From: Pseudomonas sp. 31-12
Lineage (GTDB): Bacteria; Pseudomonadota; Gammaproteobacteria; Pseudomonadales; Pseudomonadaceae
Assembly (NCBI RefSeq): GCF_003151075.1
Contig: NZ_CP029482.1
Span: 62,001 to 126,000, forward strand
Length of the DNA: 64,000 nt
Direction: 5' to 3'
Positions 35,703-47,000 of this stretch are shown here, one piece after another (the stretch's first letter is position 1; every line of letters starts with the position of its first letter). Under the pieces are notes generated by a model. That model saw only the letters and a list, made by a program, of their open reading frames with translations, had not been told where the DNA came from and made no database searches. The position numbers were made by a program, and so were the translations under genes.

Positions 35703-37127
35703 ATGTCCTCCGCTGCATCTTTCCGCACAGAAAAAGACCTGCTTGGCGTACTCGAAGTACCTGCTCAAGCGTATTACGGCATCCAGACCCTGCGAGCGGT
35801 GAACAACTTCCGTCTCTCCGGCGTTCCGATTTCGCATTACCCGAAGCTGGTTGTCGGTCTGGCGATGGTCAAACAGGCCGCCGCTGACGCCAACCGCGAG
35901 TTGGGTCACCTGAGCGAAGCCAAGCACGCTGCCATCAGCGAAGCCTGTGCACGTTTGATCCGCGGCGATTTCCACGAAGAGTTCGTGGTGGACATGATTC
36001 AAGGCGGCGCTGGCACTTCGACCAACATGAATGCCAACGAAGTCATCGCCAACATCGCGCTGGAGGCCATGGGTCACCAGAAGGGCGAATACCAATACCT
36101 GCACCCGAACAACGACGTGAACATGGCGCAGTCGACCAACGACGCCTACCCGACCGCGATCCGTCTGGGTCTGCTGCTGGGTCACGACGCGCTGCTGGCC
36201 AGCCTCGACAGCCTGATCCAGTCGTTTGCTGCCAAGGGTGTTGAATTCAGCCACGTCCTGAAGATGGGTCGTACCCAGCTGCAAGACGCCGTGCCGATGA
36301 CCCTGGGCCAGGAATTCCGCGCCTTCGCCACCACGCTGAGCGAAGACCTGGCGCGCCTGAAGACCCTGGCGCCTGAGCTGCTGACCGAAGTGAACCTGGG
36401 CGGCACCGCGATCGGCACCGGCATCAACGCCGACCCGCGCTACCAGCACCTGGCCGTTGAGCGTCTGGCCCTGATCAGCGGTCAACCGCTGGTTCCGGCG
36501 GCCGATCTGATCGAAGCCACCTCCGACATGGGCGCCTTCGTGCTGTTCTCCGGCATGCTCAAGCGCACCGCGGTGAAGCTGTCGAAGATCTGCAACGACC
36601 TGCGCCTGCTGTCCAGCGGCCCACGCACCGGCATCAACGAAATCAACCTGCCGGCGCGTCAGCCAGGCAGCTCGATCATGCCAGGCAAGGTCAACCCGGT
36701 AATCCCGGAAGCGGTTAACCAGGTGGCGTTCCAGATCATCGGCAACGACCTGGCCCTGACCATCGCGGCCGAAGGCGGTCAGTTGCAACTGAACGTGATG
36801 GAGCCGCTGATCGCGTTCAAGATTTTCGACTCGATCCGCCTGCTGCAACGCGCCATGGACATGCTGCGCGAGCACTGCATCGTCGGCATCACCGCCAACG
36901 AAGAGCGCTGCCGTGAACTGGTCGAGCACTCGATCGGCTTGGTCACCGCGCTGAACCCGTATATCGGCTATGAAAACGCCACCCGCATCGCTCGTATCGC
37001 GCTGGAAAGCGGCCGCGGCGTGCTGGAACTGGTGCGCGAAGAAGGCTTGCTCGACGATGAAATGCTCGCCGACATCCTGCGCCCGGAAAACATGATTGCT
37101 CCGCGTCTGGTGCCTTTGAAGGCATAA
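35703..37127 (+). CDS. aspA: Aspartate ammonia-lyase
   Basis: 474 residues, the usual length. It splits aspartate to fumarate and ammonia. The fumarase/aspartase signature GSSIMPGKVNPV is at about 323-334, with the substrate-binding segments GGAGTSTNMNANEV and SQSTNDAYPTA-like AQSTNDAYPTAIR. The ATG at 35703 is preferred; upstream in-frame ATGs at 35691 and 35655 lack better support. With the downstream symporter and asparaginase it suggests amino-acid nitrogen use. Confidence 0.97.
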   Translation: MSSAASFRTEKDLLGVLEVPAQAYYGIQTLRAVNNFRLSGVPISHYPKLVVGLAMVKQAAADANRELGHLSEAKHAAISEACARLIRGDFHEEFVVDMIQGGAGTSTNMNANEVIANIALEAMGHQKGEYQYLHPNNDVNMAQSTNDAYPTAIRLGLLLGHDALLASLDSLIQSFAAKGVEFSHVLKMGRTQLQDAVPMTLGQEFRAFATTLSEDLARLKTLAPELLTEVNLGGTAIGTGINADPRYQHLAVERLALISGQPLVPAADLIEATSDMGAFVLFSGMLKRTAVKLSKICNDLRLLSSGPRTGINEINLPARQPGSSIMPGKVNPVIPEAVNQVAFQIIGNDLALTIAAEGGQLQLNVMEPLIAFKIFDSIRLLQRAMDMLREHCIVGITANEERCRELVEHSIGLVTALNPYIGYENATRIARIALESGRGVLELVREEGLLDDEMLADILRPENMIAPRLVPLKA

Positions 37128-37217
37128 CCAGACGCAACATCGGCTCTTGCTCCTTTAACGAAGAGCACCAAGGGCCACGCTCACCAGGTCGAGGGACTAG
37201 ACACCTCTCACCTTTTG

Positions 37218-37253
37218 AGGGCTTGGGGATCTATTCCCCAGGCCCTTTTTTTT
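37218..37253 (+). terminator. Rho-independent terminator of aspA
   Basis: GGGCTTGGGGA pairs with TCCCCAGGCCC around a short loop, followed by eight T. Confidence 0.92.
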
Positions 37254-37278
37254 AACTCTTTGAGCAACACGCAGAACC

Positions 37279-37366
37279 TGTGGGAGCGGGCTTGCCCGCG
37301 ATGAACGATAACGCGGCGTACCTGAAAAACCGCGGTGACTGCATCGCGGGCAAGCCCGCTCCCACA
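37279..37366. repeat. REP pair, GTGGGAGC family
   Basis: TGTGGGAGCGGGCTTGCCCG and its inverted copy around a loop that contains an ACGCGGCGT/ACCGCGG palindrome. Confidence 0.9.
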
Positions 37367-37439
37367 AGAACCGGACCTCCAAAGGGTCAGGCGTTTCAAG
37401 GCTTCGTTTCGTCGCTTGCACCACAACCGTGCAGACGGA

Positions 37440-37464
37440 CGGCACTCTCCTAGGTATAGTGCCG
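37440..37464 (+). promoter_or_regulatory. Palindrome over candidate -10 of the symporter gene
   Basis: CGGCACT (37440-37446) and AGTGCCG (37458-37464) form a perfect inverted repeat centred on CCTAGG and overlapping TATAGT (37455-37460), a good -10 box. Looks like an operator. The leader from here to the ATG is about 185 bases and can fold (TCGTC/GACGA, CCCAT/ATGGG). Confidence 0.55.
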
Positions 37465-37652
37465 CCCCTCTTCGCGTGAGCGGTCGTCGGTAACGAGGCC
37501 CAAACCCATGCGAAACCCGAACTAATAACAAACCTGCGATATGGGCCCGGGACGAACACACGCCTCACTGTTGTGCCATGTGCACTCCGGTGTAACGCGA
37601 TGTTTCTACCTGCCCAGCATTTGCCTAAACAAAAAACAGCGAGGAATAATCC

Positions 37653-39104
37653 ATGCTCGAAGTCATTAACGACTTCCTCTCAGGGAAAGTACTGATCGTG
37701 CTCATTGTCGGGCTCGGTAGCTACTTCACGATCCGCTCGCGTTTCGTTCAATTGCGCCACTTCTTCCACATGTTCGCGGTGTTCCGCGACAGCCTGAAAA
37801 GCAGCGCCGGGCAACTCAGTTCGTTCCAGGCCCTGATGCTCAGCCTTGCGGGACGTGTCGGCGCGGGTAACATCGCCGGTGTCGGTATCGCCGTGACCCT
37901 GGGTGGCCCAGGTGCGGTGTTCTGGATGTGGGTGACCGCACTGGTCGGCATGTCCAGCAGCTTCTTCGAATGTTCCCTTGGTCAGCTCTACAAACGTACG
38001 GATGCCGACGGCACCTACCGTGGCGGCCCGTCCTACTACATCCAGCACGGCCTGCAGAAGCGCTGGCTGGGTATGGTCATGGCGTTCCTGCTGCTGGTGA
38101 CCTTCGGCTTCGCCTTCAACGGCCTGCAAGCCCACGCCGTGACTCACTCGCTGAACAACGCCTTCGGCCTTGACACCACCTACACGGGCCTCGCCCTGGC
38201 GGTGTTGCTGGGCCTGGTGTTCATCGGCGGGATCAAGCGCATCGCCAAGGTCGCTGACCTGCTGGTGCCGGTCAAAACCCTGGTGTACATCGGCGTGACC
38301 ATTTACGTGATCGTGCTGCAATTCGACCACGTTCCAGCGATGTTGATGACCATCGTCAAAAGCGCCTTCGGTCTCGACCAGGCCTTCGGCGGCCTGATCG
38401 GCAGCGCCATCGTCATGGGCGTGAAGCGTGGCGTGTTCGCCAACGAAGCGGGCCTGGGCAGTGCGCCGAACGTGGCCGCAGTCGCTTCGGTCGAGCACCC
38501 GGTGGCACAAGGCGTGGTCCAGGCGTTCAGCGTGTTCCTCGACACCTTCGTGATCTGCACCTGCACCGCGCTGCTGATCCTGCTGTCGGGCTTCTACACC
38601 CCGGGCTTCGAAGGCGACGGCATTGCTCTGACCCAGAACTCGCTGGCCGCCGTGGTTGGTGACTGGGGCCGCAGTTTCATTTCCGTAGCCCTGTCGTTGT
38701 TCGTGTTCACCTCGATCCTCTACAACTACTACCTGGGCGAGAGCAACCTGCGCTTCATGATCGGTGAAAACCGCAAGGCGCTGATCGGCTATCGCGTGCT
38801 GGTACTGGTGTTGATCTTCTGGGGTGCGATCGAAAACCTCGGCACGGTGTTCGCCTTCGCCGACATCACCATGACCTTGCTCGCGTTCGTGAACCTGATC
38901 GCACTGTTCCTGCTGTTCAAAGTCGGCATGCGCATCCTGCGTGACTACGATGACCAGCGTGCTGCCGGGATCAAGACGCCAGTGTTCGACTCGAGCAAGT
39001 TCCCGGATCTGGATCTGGACCTGAAAGCCTGGCCAGCCAATCCGCCAGCGGCTGCTCCAAAGGCTGAAGCCGAGCCGCAAGGCGTACCCGCAGCGCAACG
39101 CTGA
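37653..39104 (+). CDS. Alanine/glycine:cation symporter (AGCS family)
   Basis: 483 residues with about ten to eleven hydrophobic segments. The AGCS signature GRVGAGNIAGVGIAVTLGGP is in the N-terminal third (about 67-86), and the second conserved region KRGVFANEAGLGSAPN is in the middle. It moves alanine, glycine or related amino acids with Na+ or H+. The C-terminal tail (about 450-483) is soluble and Pro/Ala-rich. The ATG has GAGGAA upstream. It is preceded by a long leader with an operator-like palindrome. Confidence 0.93.
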   Translation: MLEVINDFLSGKVLIVLIVGLGSYFTIRSRFVQLRHFFHMFAVFRDSLKSSAGQLSSFQALMLSLAGRVGAGNIAGVGIAVTLGGPGAVFWMWVTALVGMSSSFFECSLGQLYKRTDADGTYRGGPSYYIQHGLQKRWLGMVMAFLLLVTFGFAFNGLQAHAVTHSLNNAFGLDTTYTGLALAVLLGLVFIGGIKRIAKVADLLVPVKTLVYIGVTIYVIVLQFDHVPAMLMTIVKSAFGLDQAFGGLIGSAIVMGVKRGVFANEAGLGSAPNVAAVASVEHPVAQGVVQAFSVFLDTFVICTCTALLILLSGFYTPGFEGDGIALTQNSLAAVVGDWGRSFISVALSLFVFTSILYNYYLGESNLRFMIGENRKALIGYRVLVLVLIFWGAIENLGTVFAFADITMTLLAFVNLIALFLLFKVGMRILRDYDDQRAAGIKTPVFDSSKFPDLDLDLKAWPANPPAAAPKAEAEPQGVPAAQR

Positions 39105-39129
39105 TCGTTAAACGAAGGGTGCACAAACC

Positions 39130-39219
39130 TGTGGGAGCCAGCCTGCTGGCGATGACGGACTGTCAGTTGACACATTAGTGTCTAACATACCGCCATCGCG
39201 AGCAGGCTCGCTCCCACAT
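39130..39219. repeat. REP pair, GTGGGAGC family
   Basis: GTGGGAGCCAGCCTGCTGGC at one end and GCGAGCAGGCTCGCTCCCAC at the other, with an inner GTCAGTTGACAC/GTGTCTAAC palindrome. The two arms differ slightly, so this doublet mixes two REP variants. Confidence 0.88.
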
Positions 39220-39243
39220 GTCATCTCTTGCGGAGGCTTCCCC

Positions 39244-40248
39244 ATGGTTCCCAATTCCTTTCCTGCCGCTCAGCACGTCATGGTGCTCTACACCGGTGGC
39301 ACCATCGGTATGCAGGCCAGCGCCAATGGCCTGACTCCGGCGTCCGGTTTCGAAGCGCGGATGCGCGAATACCTGCACAGTCAGCCTGAACTCGTGGTAC
39401 CGCAGTGGCGCTTTCGCGAGATGTCGCCGCTGATCGACAGTGCCAACATGAGCCCGGCGTACTGGCAGCAACTGCGTGAAGCGGTGGTCGACGCCGTTGA
39501 TGTCCAGGGCTGCGACAGCGTATTGATCCTGCATGGCACCGATACCCTCGCCTACAGCGCCGCCGCGATGAGTTTTCAATTGCTCGGTCTGAATGCCCGC
39601 GTGGTGTTTACCGGTTCGATGCTGCCGGCCGGCGTGACCGACAGCGATGCCTGGGAAAACCTCAGTGGCGCGTTGGTTGCTCTGGGCAACGGCCTGGCAC
39701 CGGGCGTTCATTTGTACTTCCACGGCGAACTGCTGGACCCGACTCATTGCGCGAAGGTTCGTAGTTTCGGTCGCCATCCGTTCAAGCGCCTGGAGCGTCA
39801 GGGCGGTGGTGTAAAAGCCACTTCGCTGCCGGCTCAATTGAATTACAACCAGAGCAAGCAATTGGCGAAAGTTGCTGTGTTGCCGTTGTTTCCCGGTATC
39901 GGCGCCGAGCAACTGGATGGCGTGCTGAATAGCGGCATTCAAGGTTTGGTGCTGGAGTGCTACGGCAGCGGCACTGGGCCGAGCGATAACCCTGAGTTTC
40001 TGGCCGCTCTGGAGCGGGCGCGGGACAAAGGTGTGGTTGTTGTCGCCGTCACCCAATGCCATGAAGGTGGCGTTGAGCTGGATGTCTACGAGGCCGGTAG
40101 CCGGTTGCGCGGCGTTGGCGTGCTTTCGGGCGGCGGCATGACCCGTGAAGCGGCGTTCGGCAAGTTGCATGGGTTGCTGGGTGCCGGGCTGGACACCGCC
40201 GAAGTGCGGCGCCTGGTCGAGCTCGACCTTTGCGGTGAACTCAGCTGA
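39244..40248 (+). CDS. ansA: L-asparaginase, cytoplasmic type I
   Basis: 334 residues. The nucleophile Thr is in YTGGTIGM near residue 16 and the second active-site motif HGTDTLAYSAAAMS is at about 96-109. No signal peptide follows the ATG at 39244, so it is a cytoplasmic enzyme giving aspartate and ammonia, which aspA can use. The longer frame upstream would run through a REP element. CGGAGG is a fair ribosome site. Confidence 0.93.
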   Translation: MVPNSFPAAQHVMVLYTGGTIGMQASANGLTPASGFEARMREYLHSQPELVVPQWRFREMSPLIDSANMSPAYWQQLREAVVDAVDVQGCDSVLILHGTDTLAYSAAAMSFQLLGLNARVVFTGSMLPAGVTDSDAWENLSGALVALGNGLAPGVHLYFHGELLDPTHCAKVRSFGRHPFKRLERQGGGVKATSLPAQLNYNQSKQLAKVAVLPLFPGIGAEQLDGVLNSGIQGLVLECYGSGTGPSDNPEFLAALERARDKGVVVVAVTQCHEGGVELDVYEAGSRLRGVGVLSGGGMTREAAFGKLHGLLGAGLDTAEVRRLVELDLCGELS

Positions 40249-40269
40249 CCTTGAGGCCGGACACAAACC

Positions 40270-40403
40270 CTGTGGCGAGGGAGCTTGCTCCCGCTGGAGT
40301 GCGAAGCGCTCCTGAAATCGACGACGGAATATGTTCAGGAATGTTGCGTCAGCCGGATTGCGGCCGCTGCGCGCCCGAGCGGGAGCAAGCTCCCTCGCCA
40401 CAG
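40270..40403. repeat. REP pair, GTGGCGAGGGAGC family
   Basis: CTGTGGCGAGGGAGCTTGCT and its inverted copy around a loop of about 85 bases containing GAGTGCGAAGCGCTC. Same family as at 19021 and 41472. Confidence 0.85.
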
Positions 40404-40471
40404 GTAATGGTCGTCACACGATGGGCACATAACTTGCTGCCGTTCCAGCATTCCCAAGGCTGGAACATCCC

Positions 40472-41464
40472 ATGCTCCACTCCCACCTCACCACCCTCAA
40501 CGCCGTCTCCCTGGTGCTCAACACCTTCAAGGCCGAAGGCTTGTCCAGCGAAGCACTGCTGGCGGGAAGTGGCATCAGCGCGGCGGATCTGAGTCGGGCG
40601 GACACGCGCATCACCACCAATCAGGAGATGCAGGTCTGCGCCAACGCCGTCGCGCTCAAGCGTGATATCGGCCTGGAACTGGGTCGGCGGATGCACGTTT
40701 CGTCCTACGGCATGCTCGGTTATGCGCTGCTCACCAGTGCCACCTTCGGTGACGCTTTGCGCTTGGCGATGCGTTATCCGGCGCTGTTGGGAACACTTTT
40801 CGAGTTAAGCCTGGAAGATGACGGCGAGCGTGTGTGGTTCGTGGCTGCCGATTATCGAGAGAACCCGGCGCTGGCCGTGTTCAACGCTGAATTCTGTCTG
40901 GTGTCGTTGAAAGTCATCTGCGATGACTTGCTCGGGCACCCGCTGCCCTTACTTGCAGCTCGCCTGGAACATGCGGCACCGGACTATCAGGCGACCTACG
41001 CCGAACACTTCAATTGCCCGCTGCACTTTGAGGCGCGGGACAACGCCTTCGCCTTTGACAAGCGTTGGCTCGACCAACCCTTGCCGCTCGCCGATGTGAT
41101 AACTCATCAGGCGATGGTCGAACGCTGCCGCAAGCAGAACACCGAATTCACCGGACGTCAGGCGTGGCTGGGGCGGATTCGGCAGTTGCTCCGCGCGCAA
41201 CTGAATGCGGCGCCGGGGCTGGAAGGTTTGGCGTTACAGATGAATTGTTCGGCGCGCACCTTACGTCGCCACCTCAAGGATCTGGGGTGCAGCTATCAGG
41301 AATTGCTCGACGAACTGCGCTTCGATCAGGCCAAGCAGATGCTTTGTGAGGATCAGCTGCCGATCTACCGGATCGCCGAGGCGCTGGGCTTCAGCGAAAC
41401 CGCGAGTTTTCGCCATGCGTTCGTGCGCTGGAGCGGCGTGGCGCCGAGTCAGTTCAGACCCTGA
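40472..41464 (+). CDS. AraC-family transcriptional regulator
   Basis: 330 residues. The N-terminal arabinose-binding-like domain of the AraC/OruR type (about 10-190) precedes the C-terminal HTH pair (about 235-328) with CSARTLRRHLKDLGCSYQEL and IAEALGFSETASFRHAFVRW. It lies just upstream of the acetylpolyamine amidohydrolase and polyamine-binding genes on the same strand and may regulate them, which is inference. A weak GGAAC ribosome site precedes the ATG. Confidence 0.9.
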   Translation: MLHSHLTTLNAVSLVLNTFKAEGLSSEALLAGSGISAADLSRADTRITTNQEMQVCANAVALKRDIGLELGRRMHVSSYGMLGYALLTSATFGDALRLAMRYPALLGTLFELSLEDDGERVWFVAADYRENPALAVFNAEFCLVSLKVICDDLLGHPLPLLAARLEHAAPDYQATYAEHFNCPLHFEARDNAFAFDKRWLDQPLPLADVITHQAMVERCRKQNTEFTGRQAWLGRIRQLLRAQLNAAPGLEGLALQMNCSARTLRRHLKDLGCSYQELLDELRFDQAKQMLCEDQLPIYRIAEALGFSETASFRHAFVRWSGVAPSQFRP

Positions 41465-41471
41465 CCCGCCC

Positions 41472-41604
41472 CTGTGGCGAGGGAGCTTGCTCCCGCTGGT
41501 CTGCGCAGCAGACCCAAACCAAACACCGCATTCCTCTCTTCAGATAGCATTTGCCGGGTTGCGGCTGCTACGCAGCCGAGCGGGAGCAAGCTCCCTCGCC
41601 ACAG
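41472..41604. repeat. REP pair, GTGGCGAGGGAGC family
   Basis: CTGTGGCGAGGGAGCTTGCT and its inverted copy; the loop holds a GGTCTGCGCAGCAGACC palindrome. The third copy of this family. Confidence 0.85.
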
Positions 41605-41727
41605 AGGGGCGAATTTCGGTCAAATCTTTTGGCCACATAAATCCCCTTTTGGCCTTTCCTGCCGTTCTCTCAAACGCCGCGTCCCGCAAGACTGTGTTCA
41701 ACCGAATCAGCCTGCGGAGAACAAGAA

Positions 41728-42759
<1,032 letters not shown>

Positions 42760-42771
42760 GGAATTAGAACA

Positions 42772-43872
42772 ATGAACAGACTCAAGCGTTTTATTGCACC
42801 GGTGCTGTGCGCCACGGTGCTCGGTGGCGCCGCCCATGCTGAAGAGCGAACGTTGCGCGTCTACAACTGGTTCGACTACATCACCCCCAAGGCGCTGGAA
42901 GACTTCAAGGCACAGAACACCCAGACCAAACTGGTCTACGACATCTTCGACACCAATGAAGCACTCGAAGCCAAGCTGCTGACCGGCAACTCCGGCTACG
43001 ACGTGGTGGTGCCGTCCAACGTGTTCCTCGCCAAGCAGATCGAAGCCGGCGTGTTCCAGCCGCTGGACCGCAGCAAACTGCCGAACTGGAACCACCTCGA
43101 TCCGAAGCTGATGAAGCTGCTGGAAGGCAACGATCCGGGTAACAAATTCGCCGTGCCGTACATGTACGGGACCATCCTGATCGGCTTCAACCCGGACAAG
43201 GTCAAAGCCGCCCTGGGCGACAACGCGCCGGTTGACAGCTGGGACCTGATCTTCAAGGAAGAGAACATCAGCAAGCTCAAGCAGTGCGGCGTCGCCCTGC
43301 TCGACTCGCCGTCGGAGATCCTGCCGCTGGCCCTGCAACACCTCGGCCTGGACCCCAACAGCAAGAAGCCGGCGGACTACGAAAAGGCTGAAGCGCTGTT
43401 GATGAAAATCCGGCCGTACATCACCTACTTCCACTCCTCCAAATACATGGCTGACATCGCCAACGGTGACATCTGCGTCGCGGTCGGTTATTCCGGCAGC
43501 TTCTCCCAGGCGGCCAACCGCGCCAAGGAAGCCAAGAACGGTGTGATCGTCGACATGCGCCTGCCGAAAGAAGGCGCGCCGATCTGGTTCGACATGCTCG
43601 CCATTCCCAAAGGTGCGAAGAACCCGGAAGACGCCTACACCTTCATCAACTACCTGCTGCAACCGCAAGTGATCGCGCCGGTCAGCGACTTCGTCGGCTA
43701 CCCGAACCCGAACAAGGACGCCACGGAAATGGTCGATCCGGCGATCCGCAACAACCCGAACCTGTACCCGACCGAAGCGGCGATGGGCACGCTGTATACC
43801 CTGCAACCGTTACCGCGCGATGCTGAACGTGCGCGGACCCGGGCCTGGACCAAGATCAAGTCCGGGACCTGA
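42772..43872 (+). CDS. Polyamine ABC transporter periplasmic-binding protein, PotF-like
   Basis: 366 residues with a signal peptide ending AHA at about 23. The mature start [12 protein letters not shown] and the segments [26 protein letters not shown] and YSGSF are those of putrescine/spermidine-binding proteins. It captures polyamines or acetylpolyamines in the periplasm. No permease or ATPase gene is adjacent, so it must share a transporter elsewhere. It forms an operon with aphA. Confidence 0.92.
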   Translation: MNRLKRFIAPVLCATVLGGAAHAEERTLRVYNWFDYITPKALEDFKAQNTQTKLVYDIFDTNEALEAKLLTGNSGYDVVVPSNVFLAKQIEAGVFQPLDRSKLPNWNHLDPKLMKLLEGNDPGNKFAVPYMYGTILIGFNPDKVKAALGDNAPVDSWDLIFKEENISKLKQCGVALLDSPSEILPLALQHLGLDPNSKKPADYEKAEALLMKIRPYITYFHSSKYMADIANGDICVAVGYSGSFSQAANRAKEAKNGVIVDMRLPKEGAPIWFDMLAIPKGAKNPEDAYTFINYLLQPQVIAPVSDFVGYPNPNKDATEMVDPAIRNNPNLYPTEAAMGTLYTLQPLPRDAERARTRAWTKIKSGT

Positions 43873-43885
43873 TTCCCCGCCAAAT

Positions 43886-43915
43886 AAAAGACCCGCGTGA
43901 TGGCGGGTCTTTTTT
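43886..43915 (+). terminator. Rho-independent terminator of aphA operon
   Basis: AAAAGACCCGC pairs with GCGGGTCTTTTTT around a six-base loop; T-run of six. Confidence 0.93.
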
Positions 43916-44016
43916 GCCTGCGATACATATCTACCACCTTCAGCCCTCGACGGCCCTCTACCTTGCCCGAACACAGCGCTGTCCCATCGGCGCTTCACCG
44001 GCAACAGGAAACGGCC

Positions 44017-47000
44017 ATGCCCGAGACTCCCTCCAACATCTCTGAAGACATACTGACCCAACTCGTGACCGGCCCTTCGATCAGGGAAGTCGCTTCAGCC
44101 TCATTGCGCTCCGCCCTCGACACCGCGTATCCACACCTGCACATCGACCCGAACCTGGCTGTGGTGGTGACGCCCGTCTGGACACTCGCCGGCGAACAGG
44201 CCAGGCCGGGCAGCAACCGGATCGAGTCCCTCACCGACGTGCTGGTGCGGCTCGCTTTATCCGGAACGACGGTGACCTACATCGACGGTGAACATTTTCT
44301 GACCCTGCCATCGGCTGTCGACTCGGCCATTCATCTGCCGGTAAAGATCGATACCCTTGGGTGCCAGCTCAACAAACTGGCCAGGCTGCTGTTCGTGGCC
44401 TATCAGGAACAGCAACTCGAGTACTGGAACCAGCCCACAGCGGCCTCGACACCTCGCTGGCATCAACTCTGCGGTGCGCTGCGCAACATCTGGAACGTCG
44501 ACGAAAAGGCCGGCTGGGACGAAGACCAGCGGGCCATTGCCCTCGCCGTCTACGGTTACCCACAACAGACCGAACGGCAACCTCATGACAAATACTCAAT
44601 CAAGGCCTGCCTGATTGACGTCGACTGTCTCGACAATCAGACCACCCATCACTTGAGACTGCTGGACACCGCGGTGGTGGTGGGCACCCACGATGAACGC
44701 ACAATTGTCGTGACCCATTCGATCGCAGAAGGCTTCAGGCACTACAACTCACTGGCGTCATTGGGCGAAACGCTGGCCAGGCGCATTGCTGCCTCGAAGG
44801 GTGATAGCACGCTGAAATGGCGCCTGTACGAACCCACCGGAGATTTTTTTGATCATCAGGCCTGTGCACTGATTGCGCTCGAGGTCGATGCCATCGGTTT
44901 ACTCGGTGGCGCTGTTGCCGCACTGACGCCATCCCTTGCGCCGCAGGTGAGCGCCGCAGCGAAACATTTCACGGACTATCACGAGCAGCCCTCTTCACGT
45001 TTCAGCCAGATCCAGGGTCTGTTGCCAGACTGGCTGACCAATGCGTCACCCACAGACCTGACCCGCTACAGCCGACACTTGATGGACCTCGCGCTGCTAC
45101 GGGAACAGGACGCCGGCAAATCCTTCGATGAGGGCATCCCCTCTCTTCCTGACTTTGCCTTGCAAGCGCTGACCGATCAGATGATCAAGGACAACAAGAT
45201 CGAGAATCAGGCGGCCGCGACAAAGCTGAAACTGAAGGACATCGAAGTCACTATCACCAGTCTCGTCGTCCTCGGCGCGATCATCGTACCCGGCAAAACC
45301 CGGACCCTCACGCTGACGCTGGTGGAGTTGGCACTGCAAAACCTGATTGACTCGCCACCAGGCAACAAGACGGTGCAATACAAAAACGGTGACGCGGCGC
45401 CCGCGTGGATGACACCGTCCTACCTGGAAGACTTGGTCACCACAGTGAATATCGGGCAAACCTACCCCAGCCTGATCAAAAACAAACTCCTCGCCGCCCC
45501 CACGGAAAGCCTGCGCCGACAGAACCTCTACACCCGCCACCTGCGCATACAACTGCCGCTTCAGGCACTCCAACTCAAGGTTCGTGGCGAGGCTGGCATC
45601 GACGAACAGGGCTACCGTTATGCAGTCGCGGCCATGCAGGAAAAGGCGGCAGATCGATACGTCGACGGGCTGGAAATCGTCATTCGTCCGCTGGCATTCA
45701 TTCCCGGGGGACGTACCGACAGCAAGGCCGACGTTGTGGCCAATATGTTTGTGATCGGACCGCGACTGGCTGATAAAGGACCCTGCCTCCTGTATCGGCC
45801 GCTGCTGGATCTTCCGCTGGTTCAATATGGCGGCGAGGCGAACCTGTTATATGCGATCAAGCACAACAAGGCGCTGCGCCAGTCAGTCCTGGCCTGGCTG
45901 CCGGAAGACGTGCACTTCAACTACTCGCAATATGTGTTTCCTGGTCAATTGCCTTCTGTCTGGACGCTGTCGCAATGGTTGACCGACCCCACCTCGGCAC
46001 TGGGCATGATGGGCGCGCTTAGCTTGAGTGCGACGCCTGTCGTCGAACCGTCTGCGCAGGCACTGTTCACCGACAACGCCAATGCGCTGGTCACCCTGGC
46101 CGACCGCCAAGCGGTCTCCAATGCTGAACGTCGCTGGGCCACGCTCAAGCAGGGCGCATGGATGCTGTTCAATGTGGCACTTCCCTTTTTCGGGCGCACG
46201 GGCGCAACGGCTGCCTGGATATGGCAAATCATGGACGATTTGCACCAGGCCAATGAAGCCGGGCAAGCGGATGACAACGATCAGGCATGGGCCGCACTGA
46301 CGGATCTGTTTCTGTCCCTGGGCATGGTGCTTGCCCATCGCGCGGCCACTCGCAACAAACCCGCGGTGCGCGCTGTGGAAAAGAGCCCGATACTCGCTGT
46401 AACGCCGCTGCCGACGCCAAAGATTACCGTGACGCAGCTACCCGATCTCGCCGCCGATTATTTACCCGCCAACCATGAAACATCCGTGCATATCCACGGC
46501 GTGCTGATGCCGGATTCATTGGCCACCCTGCTGGACGGACTGGCGATTGAAAAACCTGCGGCGTTGAAAGAGTCCTCGACCGAAACCGGCCGTCACCGAT
46601 TCCTGAGCCCACTGAATCAGAAATGGTATGCCAAGGTCGGTCAGCGCTGGTTCGAAGTCATGCTGGACGACAACGATGATGTGCAGATCATCGACTCACG
46701 GCAAACGCCCGCCACAACAGGCCCTCTCTTGATCCATTCGGCGAAGGGTGAATGGTTCATCGACACGCGCCTGAGACTGCGCGGCGGCGGCAGGAATCGA
46801 AGGGAAATCGAACGCAAAAACCAACAGCACAAGGACGACTTGAAACGGCAACTGACCGCATTCGATGTCCGTAAGCCGGGCTTGAAAAAAGAGCTCGATG
46901 CCGTGGAAAAAGCGGCCGACGCCAATCGCCAGCCCTTGATCGACGTATTGAATTCACAGCTGACGGAATATGGCGCCTATATCGAGCAGCTCAAGACTTA

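Noticed and set aside
37197..37568. 123-codon minus-strand frame
   Set aside because: Runs through the aspA terminator and a REP doublet.
37465..37652. Glycine riboswitch before the AGCS gene
   Set aside because: The conserved glycine aptamer elements could not be found, only generic complementary stretches.
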